Assembly: GCA_963277665.1 (NCBI GenBank)
Contig: OY728120.1
Span: 943,751,195-943,815,194 of the forward strand
From: Viscum album
Taxonomy: Eukaryota > Streptophyta > Magnoliopsida > Santalales > Viscaceae
Direction of reading: 5' to 3'
DNA length: 64,000 nucleotides
This document shows positions 11,601 to 23,804 of this stretch, piece after piece (position 1 is the stretch's first letter; each line of letters starts with the position of its first letter). The translations under genes were made by a program, and so were the position numbers. The notes beneath the pieces were generated by a model. It had not been told where the DNA came from. It saw nothing but the letters and a program-made list of their open reading frames with translations, and did no database searches.

Positions 11601-12653
11601 TGCAATGGAACAGCGTCGCCTTCTTCCAAGTCACATAGAAGTTGAAAAAAAGGGGAGGAGGTTCGGCCGTGTTCGTGCGGCCCGACCTCCTCCTGTTATA
11701 TTGATAACAGGCGGCCAAAAATTATCGAAGAACATCAAAAAATTAATCTCAAACGTAAAATCAACCCCTACCTCGAAAAGTTGTCGAACAATGATCATCA
11801 CAGAAAACGGTGTTGGCATACGTCCAAGGTGGATGGTGTCTCACACCGGCTGAGGAGACGAGAAGAATGGTACGTCAATCACTCCTTGTGGTGATGGCGT
11901 TCTTCGTCGAGGTCTTGACGTTCTTCGTGTTCCCCAATGAAGAAGATGAAGATCCTCCTGACTATGAGTAATATCTCCCAATCTCCTCACGCAACTAAAC
12001 AAACCCAAATAAAATAAGGCCTTCCTTATTTTATTAACACATGCCATGCGTTTTCAAATCATAAAAAACTCAAACTCAAAATTAAATTAATTGAAAAGCT
12101 TTAATCAATCAATTTAATGTGAGAGTTGACATTCAATAAAGTGGGGGAGTGGGTGAGTTACATAATAAAGATGGGTTGCCAAAATTAAGAGGGGGGGTTA
12201 GGGGAATTGAAGGTGTGGGGATCGTGTGAGCCCCACCTCACTGAGTCCTATCAAGAGGAGTTAGAATTTTTAGTGGGTCCCACCCCAACTCCCACACAAA
12301 TGGTTTAACCACTTATTAGTGAAATAAAATTTGTAAAAAAATTTTATTTCACTTAACTCTTGAACAAAAAAATAAAACAACTCTTCCCAAGAAAATGCAA
12401 CTCTAGTAATGGTCTTCTTATGTAATTACCGGCGCTGCGGTTTCATCGATGCCCTCATATTTTGATTCCGAGCACTGGTTAAAAATTTAGACAAACCCAC
12501 TAATTCGTTCACTGAACGTACTTGAGCTAAACTTCGGAAATTGATTCAGGGCACACCGGGCCTCGGAATCAAGTGCCGTCAGTAATTGCGCACTTGTAGA
12601 ATTCCAATGAAAATTAAGAAAAAAAATTCCCTTGAAATTTACGGGTATTTATA

Positions 12654-12658
12654 GTTTT
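12654..12658. repeat. Target-site duplication GTTTT, right copy (element 1)
   Basis: Matches 1100-1104 and directly follows the LTR terminus. Confidence 0.85.
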
Positions 12659-12928
12659 TCAAAAAATTAATAATTCTAAGATTTGTGTGTGGAATTTTTG
12701 AAGTGATTTGGGTAGGGATTATCTCCACCAAAAGGTTTTCAAGGTGAGGAAAAGAGGGGATGGTGGGTGGCCTTTTAAAAGGGAGGTGAGTTTCACACTT
12801 GTAATTGGTGGAAAAGAAGAAGATGTAACCAAAATTTTACCAATATAAAATGATAAAAAATTTAGTGTTATCATACCGATTTTTTTTTTATATATTTCAT
12901 GAAAATATATTCTATACAATGTTTCATG
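12659..12928 (-). repeat. Old-family LTR copy I, continuation after element 1
   Basis: Resumes the sequence interrupted at 1104. The stretch 12700-12870 (ggtgggtggcctttt...gaggtgagtttcacacttg) aligns with 51990-52110 and 63240-63360. It stops near 12928, where another LTR start-like sequence begins, so about 0.8 kb of the LTR end seen at 52200-53081 is missing here. Confidence 0.5.
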
Positions 12929-15700
12929 TGAAGACCTGGAACCTAGTGGCCAGAGTCCAAGGTTACATTATTACATCAGTACCATATATAATGAATCACA
13001 CCTCAATGGATAAAACAATTTAGTAGTTATGTAAAAATAAATGCATAGTTTAACCGTAAAATACAATTTAAAATAAAAAAGAAAATATAGATAATATTTT
13101 TATGACGCCATTATTCTCCTAGCATAACAATTCAAATTAATCAAAATAGACATCTTTGAATCTTGGAGAAAAAAACATAAGAATTGGGTGAGCTCAAATT
13201 CTTAGAGAAGGTTAATTATTGTAGAATATATCTTAAATAATCATAAATAGTTATATCAAGGTGAATCAGAAAAATACCTTCCATTTAATAAAAAACATGT
13301 GCATACTATGAATGGAATAGACAATGATCAAATAAAGCCATATAAATAGTCACATGACCTAGAAAACATAACCATGGATATTCTACTAATCAAAAAATCA
13401 CATAGAAATAAAGAAATAACCTTTTAATCATTGAATTCATAATTAGGTACATCATAAACATATCATCTTGGATTCGTCCAAGACATTGTATACAAATGGG
13501 AAGACGTCATCCAATACTCAAACTAGCTTATCTCATGAGACGTACTGATGCATCGAGGACTTATAGAAGTCCCTTCCCATATAATTATACATATAAATAA
13601 TTACTCATATGAAATTGGTGAAACATACTAAACATAAATGTTTCTATTGAAACTAGTTTATGAAATGTAAATAACGTTCCCCAATTAGTAAACACAATTA
13701 AAATCCATCTAGAGTAATATAGTGAATGATATCTAAATATTACTTTTTCATTAAATATAATCATAAAACATTTAATAAAACAAGGAAGATTGTATCATTA
13801 TACATCAACCTCAATGAACTAGAAAATTCAACAAAAGGTTTTATCATAGATTAAAATAATTTAAATGAGTTCATTAAAAAATTCATAATGAAATTCCATT
13901 TTCAGATTAAAAATATATTATTTTAAAAAGATACAAAATTATAAAAGAAAAATATTTCCTTGAATTTAACCATTTAAAAATTTAACACAATCCTCAAAGC
14001 ATTTAGTTATCATGATGAAGAGAAAATATGTTTATTCCATATAAGTTAAAAACATTCCTTCTATATTTTAATCAGAAAAAACCCAGTAAAACTTACTTAT
14101 AAAATGATAAAATATAACATTCCAACAATTTTTTATTAATTAAAAAGTAAATAAAACTAAATTTAAACAATTACAGAAGAATGGTAGAGAATGTTTGAAA
14201 AAAATTTAGAAAACATGGACACTGAAGAAAAAAAATGTTTTAATGGAAATTTTAATAATTATTTTTTAAACAAAAGCACCTTATAAATATCATATCATTG
14301 ATGTGAGAATTAATCAAATGAATTGAATATATGTAACCTCTATAAATCCAAATAAATCAATTATAAAAAACATAAGATATTCAAAATTCCTTTCACAAAC
14401 AATTTTATCATGACATAATCAATGAATTATCTGTTTAACCCAATGAATAGAAAATGGGTTAAGAATTCCCCTACCACTTTGTAATCAGTCGAATCATTTT
14501 CCCCATAAATGTAATAATTTTATAATAAAATATTTGTTACCATTAATATAATTATACTCATTATATGAAATATTAAATTTTATTAGATACAATACACCCA
14601 ATAAATTAGTGGTGAATAAGATATATATATATCAACGAGGTAAAAGTGAGATGACAAAACCTTACATCATGCATCCCTTTATTCCAGGAAACTCAAAACT
14701 CCTTTATAAAGACTAATATTAGGTTATTGATTAATTTTATAATGAAAATAGTATTTATAATACCTTATATGATGCTTTAATGACATGTTACCACCCATTC
14801 ATTAATAATATTTCATTATTTTCATTTCTTATGGGTGTTTCTTTCATGGTTTCGTGATCGGTTCATTTTTGTATAATTTTTTATTTTCAAGTAAAATTTA
14901 AAATAAACTATAGAATTGAAATGAATGGTATTAATTAATATAAAAAATTTTAAATGCTCCGATATATAATTTTTATTTCTTTCATGAGGATGATTCATTT
15001 CATAAAAAGTCAATGATAGATTTTTAGTTTATATTGTTAAGTTTTCTGACAATCAAGTACTAGAATCATTTTATTTAACATTATTTATATATATTAGTTA
15101 TAGTAAAATAAATAGGTTATAATATGCCTATTATAATATTATTTAACCAGAATAATAATTTTATGACCATCCTTATAGGCTTTAATGAAAACGAACAAAA
15201 TAATTATTCAAAAATATTATTAATATCATTAAATTGGAAAATGGACTCGTTTCATTACACAGTAGTATCAAAAAATTGGATGGGTATAAGATAATAAATT
15301 ATAATTATTACATTACATTATATAAATGATACTTGATTTATCATACTTTTATAGTTGAATTATTTTAGGGGAAGGTAGGAGGAGAAATGAAATTAAGAGA
15401 CATAGATTGAAAATATTACAACCATTAATGATCACTTAAAAAACATGGAATTGTAATTTGGGTGATAATAGTAGGACATAGAGGTGTGGATAGTGGGGTG
15501 GAGATAGTTTTACATATTTGTTTAGTGAAAAATGTCTATTGTGGATAAATAGGTGATGAGTGGTGGTATTTATTCTTGAGGATAGGTGGTTTTATGTGAT
15601 TAAATATTTATTTTATTATATTTAAAGCCAACCACATTGAAAAAACAATCTTGTATCCTTATTACTTAAGTAAAAAATTGATTATTGGACATTTTCCTTA
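12929..15700 (-). repeat. Old-family LTR copy II, decayed
   Basis: Aligns by eye block for block with 16821-19376 and 27717-27880. Examples are 12955-13150 with 16850-17050, 13430-13560 with 17320-17455 (including 'tactgatgcatc'), 14630-14690 with 18515-18560, 15160-15200 with 19035-19075, and 15530-15660 with 27790-27875. It is AT-rich and non-coding. The block at 13370-13560 is also similar to the reverse complement of element 2's LTR. Confidence 0.6.
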
Positions 15701-16820
15701 AATACCGAAAGGTTTTCAACTCTATTAATGGTAACATAAACCAATTTGAAAAAAAATAATTATTCATCTCCATGGTAGTTGGTATTATCAAATTTAATTT
15801 ATCCAAATTATTCATCTCTTCATCCAAATATCATTATCTAAACATCATGAATATATTAAGGGTTATCATGCCTTGAATTATGTGTTTTCAAAAAGATCAA
15901 ATTTAAACTCAATCAAATTTTCTATTCATTTTTACCATTAAACATATGCTCCCTAATCCTTAATGAAAAATTAGTGTAGTACAATCCTTATACGTTTGAA
16001 TGTTTTTATAATGATAATTTCATTCAAAAAATTTCATGGATACAAAAAAACCAGAAAATTAATCATTCTATTTTATCTATATCATTAGATTAATCATGAC
16101 CTTGATACCTTATATTCTTATGCGGTATATTCCTTTCACACTTGAGAATTTATATTCATTGTTCAACATTTCCTATTGATTAATTATAGCACATTGGAAA
16201 ATTATTTTGTTCCTTTTTAATAATGATAATTGTGTCCTTTTATCCCCTCTTTATGAAATCTTATTTTCCATTTAATCATCCACTGAGGAGTTTCCTTCAA
16301 AAAATATAACATATTGAAAAATCATTCTTTCTCATCCTCTAATTATCCATCTGTTCCCAGGCTATCTACTTGCTCTCTTTATTCCAATCTAAGCCACATT
16401 ATGTAGAGAAATATTTATCAATCTTGTTAAAACATGATATTATGTACTCCTATGAGTAGAAGGTCTGGGAGACTAGTTCCCTTAAAATTATTTGCCTAAT
16501 CTCATCCAAGAAATGGTCATTCTTACCATTTAGGTCGTGTATATTGATGTGGTTCCCATTATCTCTACTATGATTCATGTATAAATGATGGGTAACACTA
16601 TTTTTTATCCTAACATTATGAAAAATAATGTCTAATCTCAAAACTAGTGATTCAGTTAGAAAAATGATAACTTAGTTATAACTATTGTCTAGATCATAAT
16701 CCAAGTTTATTACATTATATTTACATATTCCATCATAGGGGTTCATTATATACTATATGTTTTTTTAAAAATATAGTTTGATAGGTTTTTAATAAACCTC
16801 CCTTTTATAAAAAATATAAA
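15701..16820. other. Unresolved AT-rich sequence
   Basis: No gene, repeat partner or RNA is convincingly recognisable. It lies between two old LTR copies, so it may be the end of copy II or leftover internal retrotransposon sequence. A 63-codon open frame at 16450-16641 (minus) has no recognisable motif. Confidence 0.35.
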
Positions 16821-19376
16821 GACCATATTCCTAGTATCCTAGAGTCACTGGTAAATTTATTACATTGGGATAATATACAAGGAATCACAACAATATTGAA
16901 TGAATAGATTAGTAGTTTTAGAAAAACATATAAATACATGAACCATAAATTATAGTTTAAAATATAAAATACAACATAGAAAATTAATTGATGAAGCCAT
17001 TATTCTCTTAGATTAACCCTCCATATCAATTGAAATTAACTTCATAGAAGACTAAGGATAAATAAAACATATGAAAGGGGGGAAATTATATTCTCAAGGA
17101 AGGTTATGTACAATAAAATAAATATTAAATAATCATAATCAATTATGGAATGGTAGATACTTGAAACACATGTCATTTAATCATTATCATGATCATAATA
17201 TGGATGAAATAAAGTACAATCAAATAATTCAATATAAATAATCAAATGATCTAGAAAAATTAACCACTGATATTATAATAATTAAATAATCACATATAAT
17301 TCAATAACTAGCCTCATAATCATAGAATTCATAATGTCAAAAATCATAAACATACATTCAAAGTATCAACCAAGAGACCATAAATAAATGGGTATGACAT
17401 CAATCAATACCAAAACTAGTTTGTCTCATTAGACATACTGATGCATCAGAGAGATAGAGCAGGCCTTGTACATCAATTTTGAAGTCCAATACAATACTAA
17501 AATGAATGGTGTCAAATATATTAAATATATAAGTTTTTATTTAAAATGGAATATGAACAGTAATTAACTATCCCATGTTAGTAAACATGCTAAAAACAAC
17601 CTTGCGTAATATGGTCAATGGTGTCTAAATATTACATTCTCAATCAATCAGTCCTAAAACATTAAATAAAATATGGAAGTTTGTAACATAATAGATCAAA
17701 CTCAATAAATCATAAAATTCAAAAAAGGGTTATGAAATTGTTGAAAATAATTTATATGGATTCATTGATAATTTCCTAATAAAAATTTCATTTTTCACAT
17801 AGAAATTTACTTATTTTTAAAATTCGGTGATTTTATAAATGTAAACATTTTCATTGAAACTATACAATTTAAACTTCAATGTAATCTTAAAAACATTAAT
17901 TAATCATGAATATGTATTTATATTCTTATACAGTAGATGTTAAAATACATTTCTACTGTATTTTTTTGAAAAAGAGTCAAGGAACACTATTTAGAAAATA
18001 AAACAAGATACCATTAAAACTATTTTATAAAAACTAAAGAAAGGGTAAAAATGATTTTCAAAACTGATATTATAAAAGAAAAATAATTTTTTAATTTTTT
18101 TCAAAAACATTGACATTGGTAAAAATAATTCTGTAGATATATTTTTTATAGAATATCCCCTATAAATATAAAATCATTGATGTTACCATTAATTAGATAA
18201 ATAAATTATGTGTATCCACATAAATCCACATAAAAATTGTTAATACAACAATATATTTTAAAAATTCATTTCATAATCAATCCTAGTACATCATAATGAA
18301 GGAATTATATTATTATCCCAAAGAATGGAAATTGGGTTAATAATTCCCCTACTTCTTTGTAATTAGTAAAACAATGTATTATATAAAAGTAATAATTATC
18401 AACTGAATAATTGAATACCATTAATATAATGAGATTAGTGATATGATGTGTTAAAGGGTATTATATACACTATTCATAAGAAATAATTGTTGATTAAGGC
18501 ATATATCTCACTAGAGTAAAAGTAAGACGAGTAACCCTTACCTCATGTTTACCTTTAGTCTTTCATATTTTATCATCATTTATAATGGTTTAAATATAGA
18601 CATTAATTAATTATAGAAATTTAATAATAATTATAATACATTATATGGTACTCTTATATCATCTTACTACTAATTCGTAAATATTAATTCATTATTTTCA
18701 TTTTTTGGGGTGTATTTATTTCATGGATTCAGAATATGTTAATTTGTGTATACTTAAGTATTTTATTATCAAGTAAATATACAACTAAACAAGTGAAATG
18801 AGTTTTTTTATTTCATTATAAAATTTTAAATTCTCTCATATAAAATCTTTAGTTCTGGAATTAGTATGAATCATTTGATAAAATGTTAATGATGTATGTT
18901 TGTTTTATTTTTGTGGTTTTTTTCCACCATCACAAACATTATTATTTTTATTTTATATTATATATTATATATATATTAGTTCCCTAATATAAAATAATTT
19001 ATAACATACCTATTAAAATCAAATTTAACTCGAATAAAATTTTATGACCCTCCTAGAAGGCATTAATATAAAATGAGAAAATTCATTATTCATGGACATA
19101 GCTAACCACTATAATTTGGACAATGGTTTCATTTATTTGAATTAAAGGATACAATAAAAGGGGTGGATATAAGAGATTACATTATAAATATAACATTTAA
19201 TTAAAAAAATTATGCTATATTTATTACTATATTATGGATTAATGAGTTTTGAAGATGGTAGAAAAAGAAATAATGTTAAGAATGGTGGTTTCAGAATGTT
19301 TCCTCTTGAATATCACCTCATTGAAGGTCTACTTAAGGAACATAGAATTGGTATTTGGTTGATACCAAATGAACTT
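16821..19376 (-). repeat. Left LTR of old tandem element, first segment
   Basis: First of three pieces of one LTR, split by elements 2 and 3. The start near 16821 (aagaccatattcctag) resembles the LTR starts at 47665 (tgtgaccctagcat) and 58089 (gagatcccagatt). Joined with 27717-28721 and 38834-39782 it totals about 4.5 kb. No coding signal. Confidence 0.55.
19372..19376. repeat. Target-site duplication AACTT, left copy (element 2)
   Basis: AACTT precedes the TG end of element 2 and recurs at 27712-27716 after its CA end. Both copies are perfect. Confidence 0.92.
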
Positions 19377-22235
19377 TGTAACACCCCGAGCATCCACGAT
19401 ACGCCTCTCTTTCAATAATGCGATAGCTTGCATTGTACGCAACTTCGAGTTCTAAAACACCGCGACTAATCAAAGTAGCCTTTATGAATAGTAATAACCA
19501 CTTTTTAAAATTATAGAAATTTTATATTTCAAAATGGACTTCATTTTTGTATTCGTAATATCGAAATTATCCTATGTTGAATTTTTTGTTTTTTTCTGAG
19601 AACTTCTAATTTTTTATGAATTGTGAAAAATACTTAAAAACAACTTTTTTAATAAAAATAATTTATAGTGATAAATTATACTATTTAGTGGTTTTAAAGA
19701 ATAATTAGAATATATTTTTACTATTTTATCCAATGTTGGTCATTAGAATTAATTTAACATTAAAATTGGACATAAACAATTGTCAATCTTTTGATATAAA
19801 TTGTTTCTTAAAAACACGCTATTTGTTGTGACAACGGGAATTAATTATAAAATTAATTAATGCAACTTATATGATTGGAATTTTGTAAAATAGACATCAT
19901 TTTTGAATTCGGAATATCAATTATAGCTTAGGGTGAAATTTTGGCATTGTTCTGAAAAACTTCAATTTTTGATGAATAGTGAAACCACTAAGTGGTAGTT
20001 AAATAACTGATTTTTCGTTTAAATGAAATATTACCACTTCTGTGATTTGATTTTCAAAAATCCGACATACATGGTTGTCATTAAGAAGTAAAATGTGGTT
20101 CAATGAGATTAAAATAATTTTTTTGGTGAATAGTAACTTTTAAGTTCTTAATCGCGATTAGAGATAATTAGTGTAGTTTAAGGTACAAATAAAGTTATAA
20201 TAATATGAGATGAGCATGACACTTGTCCTACTCCTATTGGATGATTCATGGCCGACCAAGACAACCCATGGGTCAACTTGGGGACCCTATGGAGCCACTT
20301 TAGTTGGAAAATGACATTAATATATATTTATTTAATGTTAAAATTAAATTGACACAAACATGAGCTGTTTTACTAAAACAGTTTTTAAGTGGTGTTACAC
20401 AACTCCAAATTTTGATTATAAATATTCATTAGAAATATAAAAAGATTTCCTACATCATAATATTTTTTTTATAATTTTTAGACATTAAATAAATTAAATT
20501 ATTTATGACATCATGATGATGCAGCGATGACCTCATTATTTAACGATTTAAATAAAATAGGAAGATAATGCAAAATCCAAGGATTACACTTGTCCAAATC
20601 CAATTGTATGAGGAGATTTCTAACCCTTATCACCTTAGCCTCTAATTATATAAGTGTGGGACCTTTAGAATCCGAAAAGCATTGTGAAATAATGTAACAT
20701 TTCAATCTTTCCAAAAGTGCCCCTCCTCTCCACTTATAAAATGCCCCCACCTCTCCCACCTCATTTACACTATCAAGCCATTTGGCTCGGCCAACCTATG
20801 CCCAAATACTCTCCCAACATCCCTCTCTTACTCCTAGAAGCCTCACTTTGGGCAGAACACTTCCCTAGGAAGCCTTTGGCTCAAATCAAAAAGAGTTACC
20901 CGATTTTGAGGAGGTTAAAGAACGGTTGAGTCAAGTCGGACACAAGGTAAGGGAATTTCTTAACCCAATTTCCAATCTCTGGGTTAATCTCCTACTTTAA
21001 AATTATGTCATGATATTATTATGTCCTATATTGTATTTTTACTTTCTTTATGTGTACATATAGTGAATACACATACCAGATCTATTTCATTTTAAAAAAT
21101 GATCTTTTTAAGGACTTCGTCTCAATCTCCTTTCATTGAGGCATAATTTGTTTTATACCCAAATTTCTTTTATACGGTGTATAAACCCCTTTGACTTTTA
21201 CATTTATTCAAAAGGAATATTTTTTATACGAAGCGTTTACTAAACGACAAAATGGAATGTTTTTGTCGTACGTATGCGGCGACAATGACTTCTCCACCGC
21301 CGTGACCACTATTTGAGTTTCGGCTTCCTCTTCAAGCCATCCCTTTTTTAATGAAAAATAAATACCATGTTATACTTTTCTTTTATTTTGGTATTGAAAA
21401 TGGTTTTTAAAGCATTTTTATTATATCAATGTGTTGTATTGATATCTTGTGATTGAAATGTGGAAATGTTATGTTTCCTTTATCCATGTTTTATGTGATA
21501 CGATTATGTTATGGTTTATGATATGTTTAAACCTATTCATATGAGGAATGTATTGGACTTAATAAGTGACGGGTGGAGCCCGCTATAGCTCCTCGATGCA
21601 TCGGTAGGTCTCATGAGACAACTAGACGTGGAATTGGCTGAGGCCCTTTCCCAATTTGATTTATGGTTTTGGTCGAGGCCTTAATCATTTTAGACGTCTT
21701 GGCCGAGGCCTTGACAAAATGTTTCAGAATGTCCGGCATTATACATTCCCTCATTATGAATGTGGTTATTGTTATTGCATGTGATTATTCGTCTAGTAGA
21801 ATATCCATGTGAGTAAGTAATGGCATTATTTTATTTTACTTTTTCCATATTATGCTGAAGTTCAAGTTAAATAATGCTTTTGTATTAGTTATACATTGCC
21901 TTAAATGCTTATGTTTTCTTATAAAAGCTTCCGCAATATTGTTATCCTTACTGAGCATCTGAGCTCACCCCTTTCAATGTTTTAATATTTTCCAGGATGT
22001 GAAGAAGTATTTTATGAATGACCTGTAGGGATTGTGAGAAGAGGATATGAGGGTGGACTATGGAGACTTTGTTATTGTAGTTTTTAACTTTATGATGTAA
22101 TGTAACGTTTACGAATGTATCTAGTGTTTCCAAGGCTACTAAACTAATCGGTCTTTCGAGACTTGATCTTTTGTGATCATGCCAATGTTAGGAAGTAATG
22201 CACCGACTCTGGGTAGCTGGGGTCGGGGCATTACA
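19377..22235 (+). repeat. Element 2 5' LTR (2859 bp)
   Basis: Begins TGTAACACCCCGAGC and ends GGGGCATTACA. It differs from the 3' LTR by scattered substitutions, roughly one to two per hundred bases in the stretches compared by eye. It carries a TATA box at 20735-20741. The 70-codon open frame at 20717-20929 overlaps the promoter and is not considered a gene. Confidence 0.95.
20735..20741 (+). promoter_or_regulatory. TATA box of element 2 5' LTR
   Basis: TATAAAA in a C-rich setting (cctctccac TATAAAA tgcccccacc), about 1.36 kb into the LTR. Transcription would start about 30 bp downstream near 20770. The 3' LTR has CATAAAA at the same place (26211-26217), a one-base change. Confidence 0.65.
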
Positions 22236-22237
22236 GT

Positions 22238-22250
22238 TGGTATCAGAGGC
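22238..22250 (+). other. Primer-binding site of element 2 (tRNA-iMet)
   Basis: TGGTATCAGAGGC lies two bases after the 5' LTR. It complements the initiator tRNA-Met 3' end with one mismatch near its end. Confidence 0.92.
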
Positions 22251-22736
22251 AGTTTAGTACTAACCTTCGAAGCTAGATTTAGATAAACTCTGATTAGAGC
22301 ACATAGCCCGAAGATAGACTTTGAGGATTATTATAGAAGAACTTCCTAGAATTTTGGTATTATAGAGATGTTATGAGTTTTCTGAGCAATACATCTCTGT
22401 CTGGATACGAGCAGGTAGAGGCGGCTCTGGCACAGATGTACCTAGGGGTAAAACCTGAAAACACCGCTTTGAGCTAGACTCGAACGGGAACTGGTGCACG
22501 ACAACAGGCCTTGCTGCACTCTTGGTTACGACACTCCCGGGGGATATGCTTAGGATAACTCTCATTTTCTTTACAAATCATTATGAAGGGTTTATGAGTA
22601 TATACTTCCTCAAAGAAAACATTTGTATGATTATGGATTATATCCATAAATAGTTCAATTTATGTGAAGTGTTTTATAAGTATGGGATTATGTATTTTGA
22701 TTCATAAACTGATCTAGTTTACGCAATTGTTTAGAA
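22251..22736 (+). other. Element 2 5' leader
   Basis: A 486 bp region between PBS and gag ATG with no substantial open frame on the plus strand. It probably holds the RNA packaging signal, but no motif can be named. Confidence 0.5.
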
Positions 22737-23804
22737 ATGGCGCCTAGTGGAAGAAATGGAAACCGTATCAATGCACTCACTCCATGTAGGGATTTCCCTC
22801 CTGCTCAAGATAATTATAGTGGGGCTGGTGATGCAACTGGTGCCGATCAGCTAATCACCATACTAGGACAACTTACTCAGGTTATGAATAATAACCTTAC
22901 CCGTATGGAGCACCCTGATCCACAGCGTGGAGGATCAATGTTAGATCGATTCATGAGGAAACAACCACCAAACGTCAATGGGATTTTAAATCCTATAGTA
23001 GCTGAGCAATGGATAAATTCCTTAGAGAAAATATTTCATGCCTTGGGGAGTAGTGAAAGGGAGAAGGTTGTCATGGCAGTTTACCGCCTCACTGGAGATG
23101 CCGATCAAGGGTGGTCGCTGATTCAAAACACAAAGGAAGATGATGACGTATCGAATATGGAATGGAGGGAGTTTAAAGAGCTTTTCTTAGAAAAATACTT
23201 TCCTCGTGACCATCGAGCAGATATGGAAAGGCAATTTCTGAGTCTGAGGCAGAAGGAGGATGAGAATGTCGAAAAGTATGAGGCTAACTTTACAAGGATA
23301 GCGAGGCATGCTTATGATTATATATGTAACCCAAGAAGTAAGATTGATCATTTCTTTTATGGGTTAAAACCATTTCTCCATCGAGCTTTAGTATCACAAT
23401 CCTTCTCATCATACGAAGATATTGTCTCGTGTGCTATCAAGACAGAAAAGGAATTCTCTAAGTCTTATGACAACAAAGTAAAGCAAGAGAAGAAGAGAAC
23501 GGTGGAACAAGAGACAGATAAAGGGAAAAAGGGAAAGAAGGATTTTCCATTATGTGATAATTGTGGGAAGAATCACCCTGGTACGTGCCTAAAAGGAATG
23601 GGAGTTTGTTATAAATGTGGAGAAAAGGGTCACCAGGCTCGTGATTGCAAGGGAAAGAAAGAGGCTGTCAAAGTTGAATGCTACAATTGTAGAGAAATGG
23701 GTCATTATGCAAATGCATGTCCTAAGCGTCAAGGAAACTTACCTCAGAAAAGGCCAAGGGATCAAGGCCAATCTTATGTTGTGACTACAATTGAAGTGGA
23801 ATAA
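22737..23804 (+). CDS. gag: Gag protein, intact (capsid and nucleocapsid)
   Basis: 355 residues, uninterrupted. Residues 1-60 are a variable N-terminus. Residues about 85-200 form the retrotransposon gag (capsid) domain, with AEQWINSLEKIFHALG (89-104), YRLTGDADQGW (116-126), WREFKELFLEKYFP (143-156) and EKYEANFTRIARHA (179-192). Residues 250-270 are lysine-rich. Three zinc knuckles follow: 273-284 (C-X2-C-X3-H-X3-C), 291-304 and 315-328 (both C-X2-C-X4-H-X4-C), with a basic tail PQKRPRDQ. The protein should assemble virus-like particles and bind element RNA. The ATG at 22737 opens the frame directly before the conserved region. Stop TAA at 23802-23804; no pol frame follows. All cysteines and histidines of the last two knuckles are kept, unlike the gags of elements 1 and 3. 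Confidence 0.95.
   Translation: MAPSGRNGNRINALTPCRDFPPAQDNYSGAGDATGADQLITILGQLTQVMNNNLTRMEHPDPQRGGSMLDRFMRKQPPNVNGILNPIVAEQWINSLEKIFHALGSSEREKVVMAVYRLTGDADQGWSLIQNTKEDDDVSNMEWREFKELFLEKYFPRDHRADMERQFLSLRQKEDENVEKYEANFTRIARHAYDYICNPRSKIDHFFYGLKPFLHRALVSQSFSSYEDIVSCAIKTEKEFSKSYDNKVKQEKKRTVEQETDKGKKGKKDFPLCDNCGKNHPGTCLKGMGVCYKCGEKGHQARDCKGKKEAVKVECYNCREMGHYANACPKRQGNLPQKRPRDQGQSYVVTTIEVE

Larger units (their letters stand above)
1105..12653 (-). mobile_element. Element 1: full-length Ty3/gypsy LTR retrotransposon, inactive
   Basis: An 11.5 kb element on the minus strand, so its 5' end is at 12653. It has two long direct LTRs (1105-4529 and 9372-12653), a tRNA-iMet primer-binding site at 9357-9368, a polypurine tract at 4530-4542 and a 5-bp target duplication. 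The 4.84 kb interior encodes gag, protease, reverse transcriptase, RNase H, integrase and a C-terminal tail in that order, which is the Ty3/gypsy order. The long LTRs and integrase tail suggest the Del/Tekay chromovirus group. Many in-frame stops and visibly diverged LTRs show it is an old, non-functional copy. Confidence 0.93.
9372..12653 (-). repeat. Element 1 5' LTR (3.3 kb)
   Basis: Direct repeat of 1105-4529. It begins TGTCAT at 9372 and ends GTATTTATA at 12653, where the other copy ends TTTTCA, so one terminal base has changed. It holds the same sub-repeats (10020-10600) and GC-rich block (11110-11600) as its partner. An 11-bp perfect inverted repeat lies at 11198-11208 / 11212-11222. 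No clear TATA box was found on the minus strand. Confidence 0.92.

Noticed and set aside
16450..16641. A 63-codon minus-strand open frame that might be a small gene or LINE fragment
   Set aside because: No motif can be recognised and the surrounding sequence is decayed repeat.
20717..20929. A 70-codon open frame in both LTRs of element 2 (also 26193-26405)
   Set aside because: It overlaps the TATA box region, is proline-rich from C-rich repeats, and both copies are kept only because the LTRs are young.
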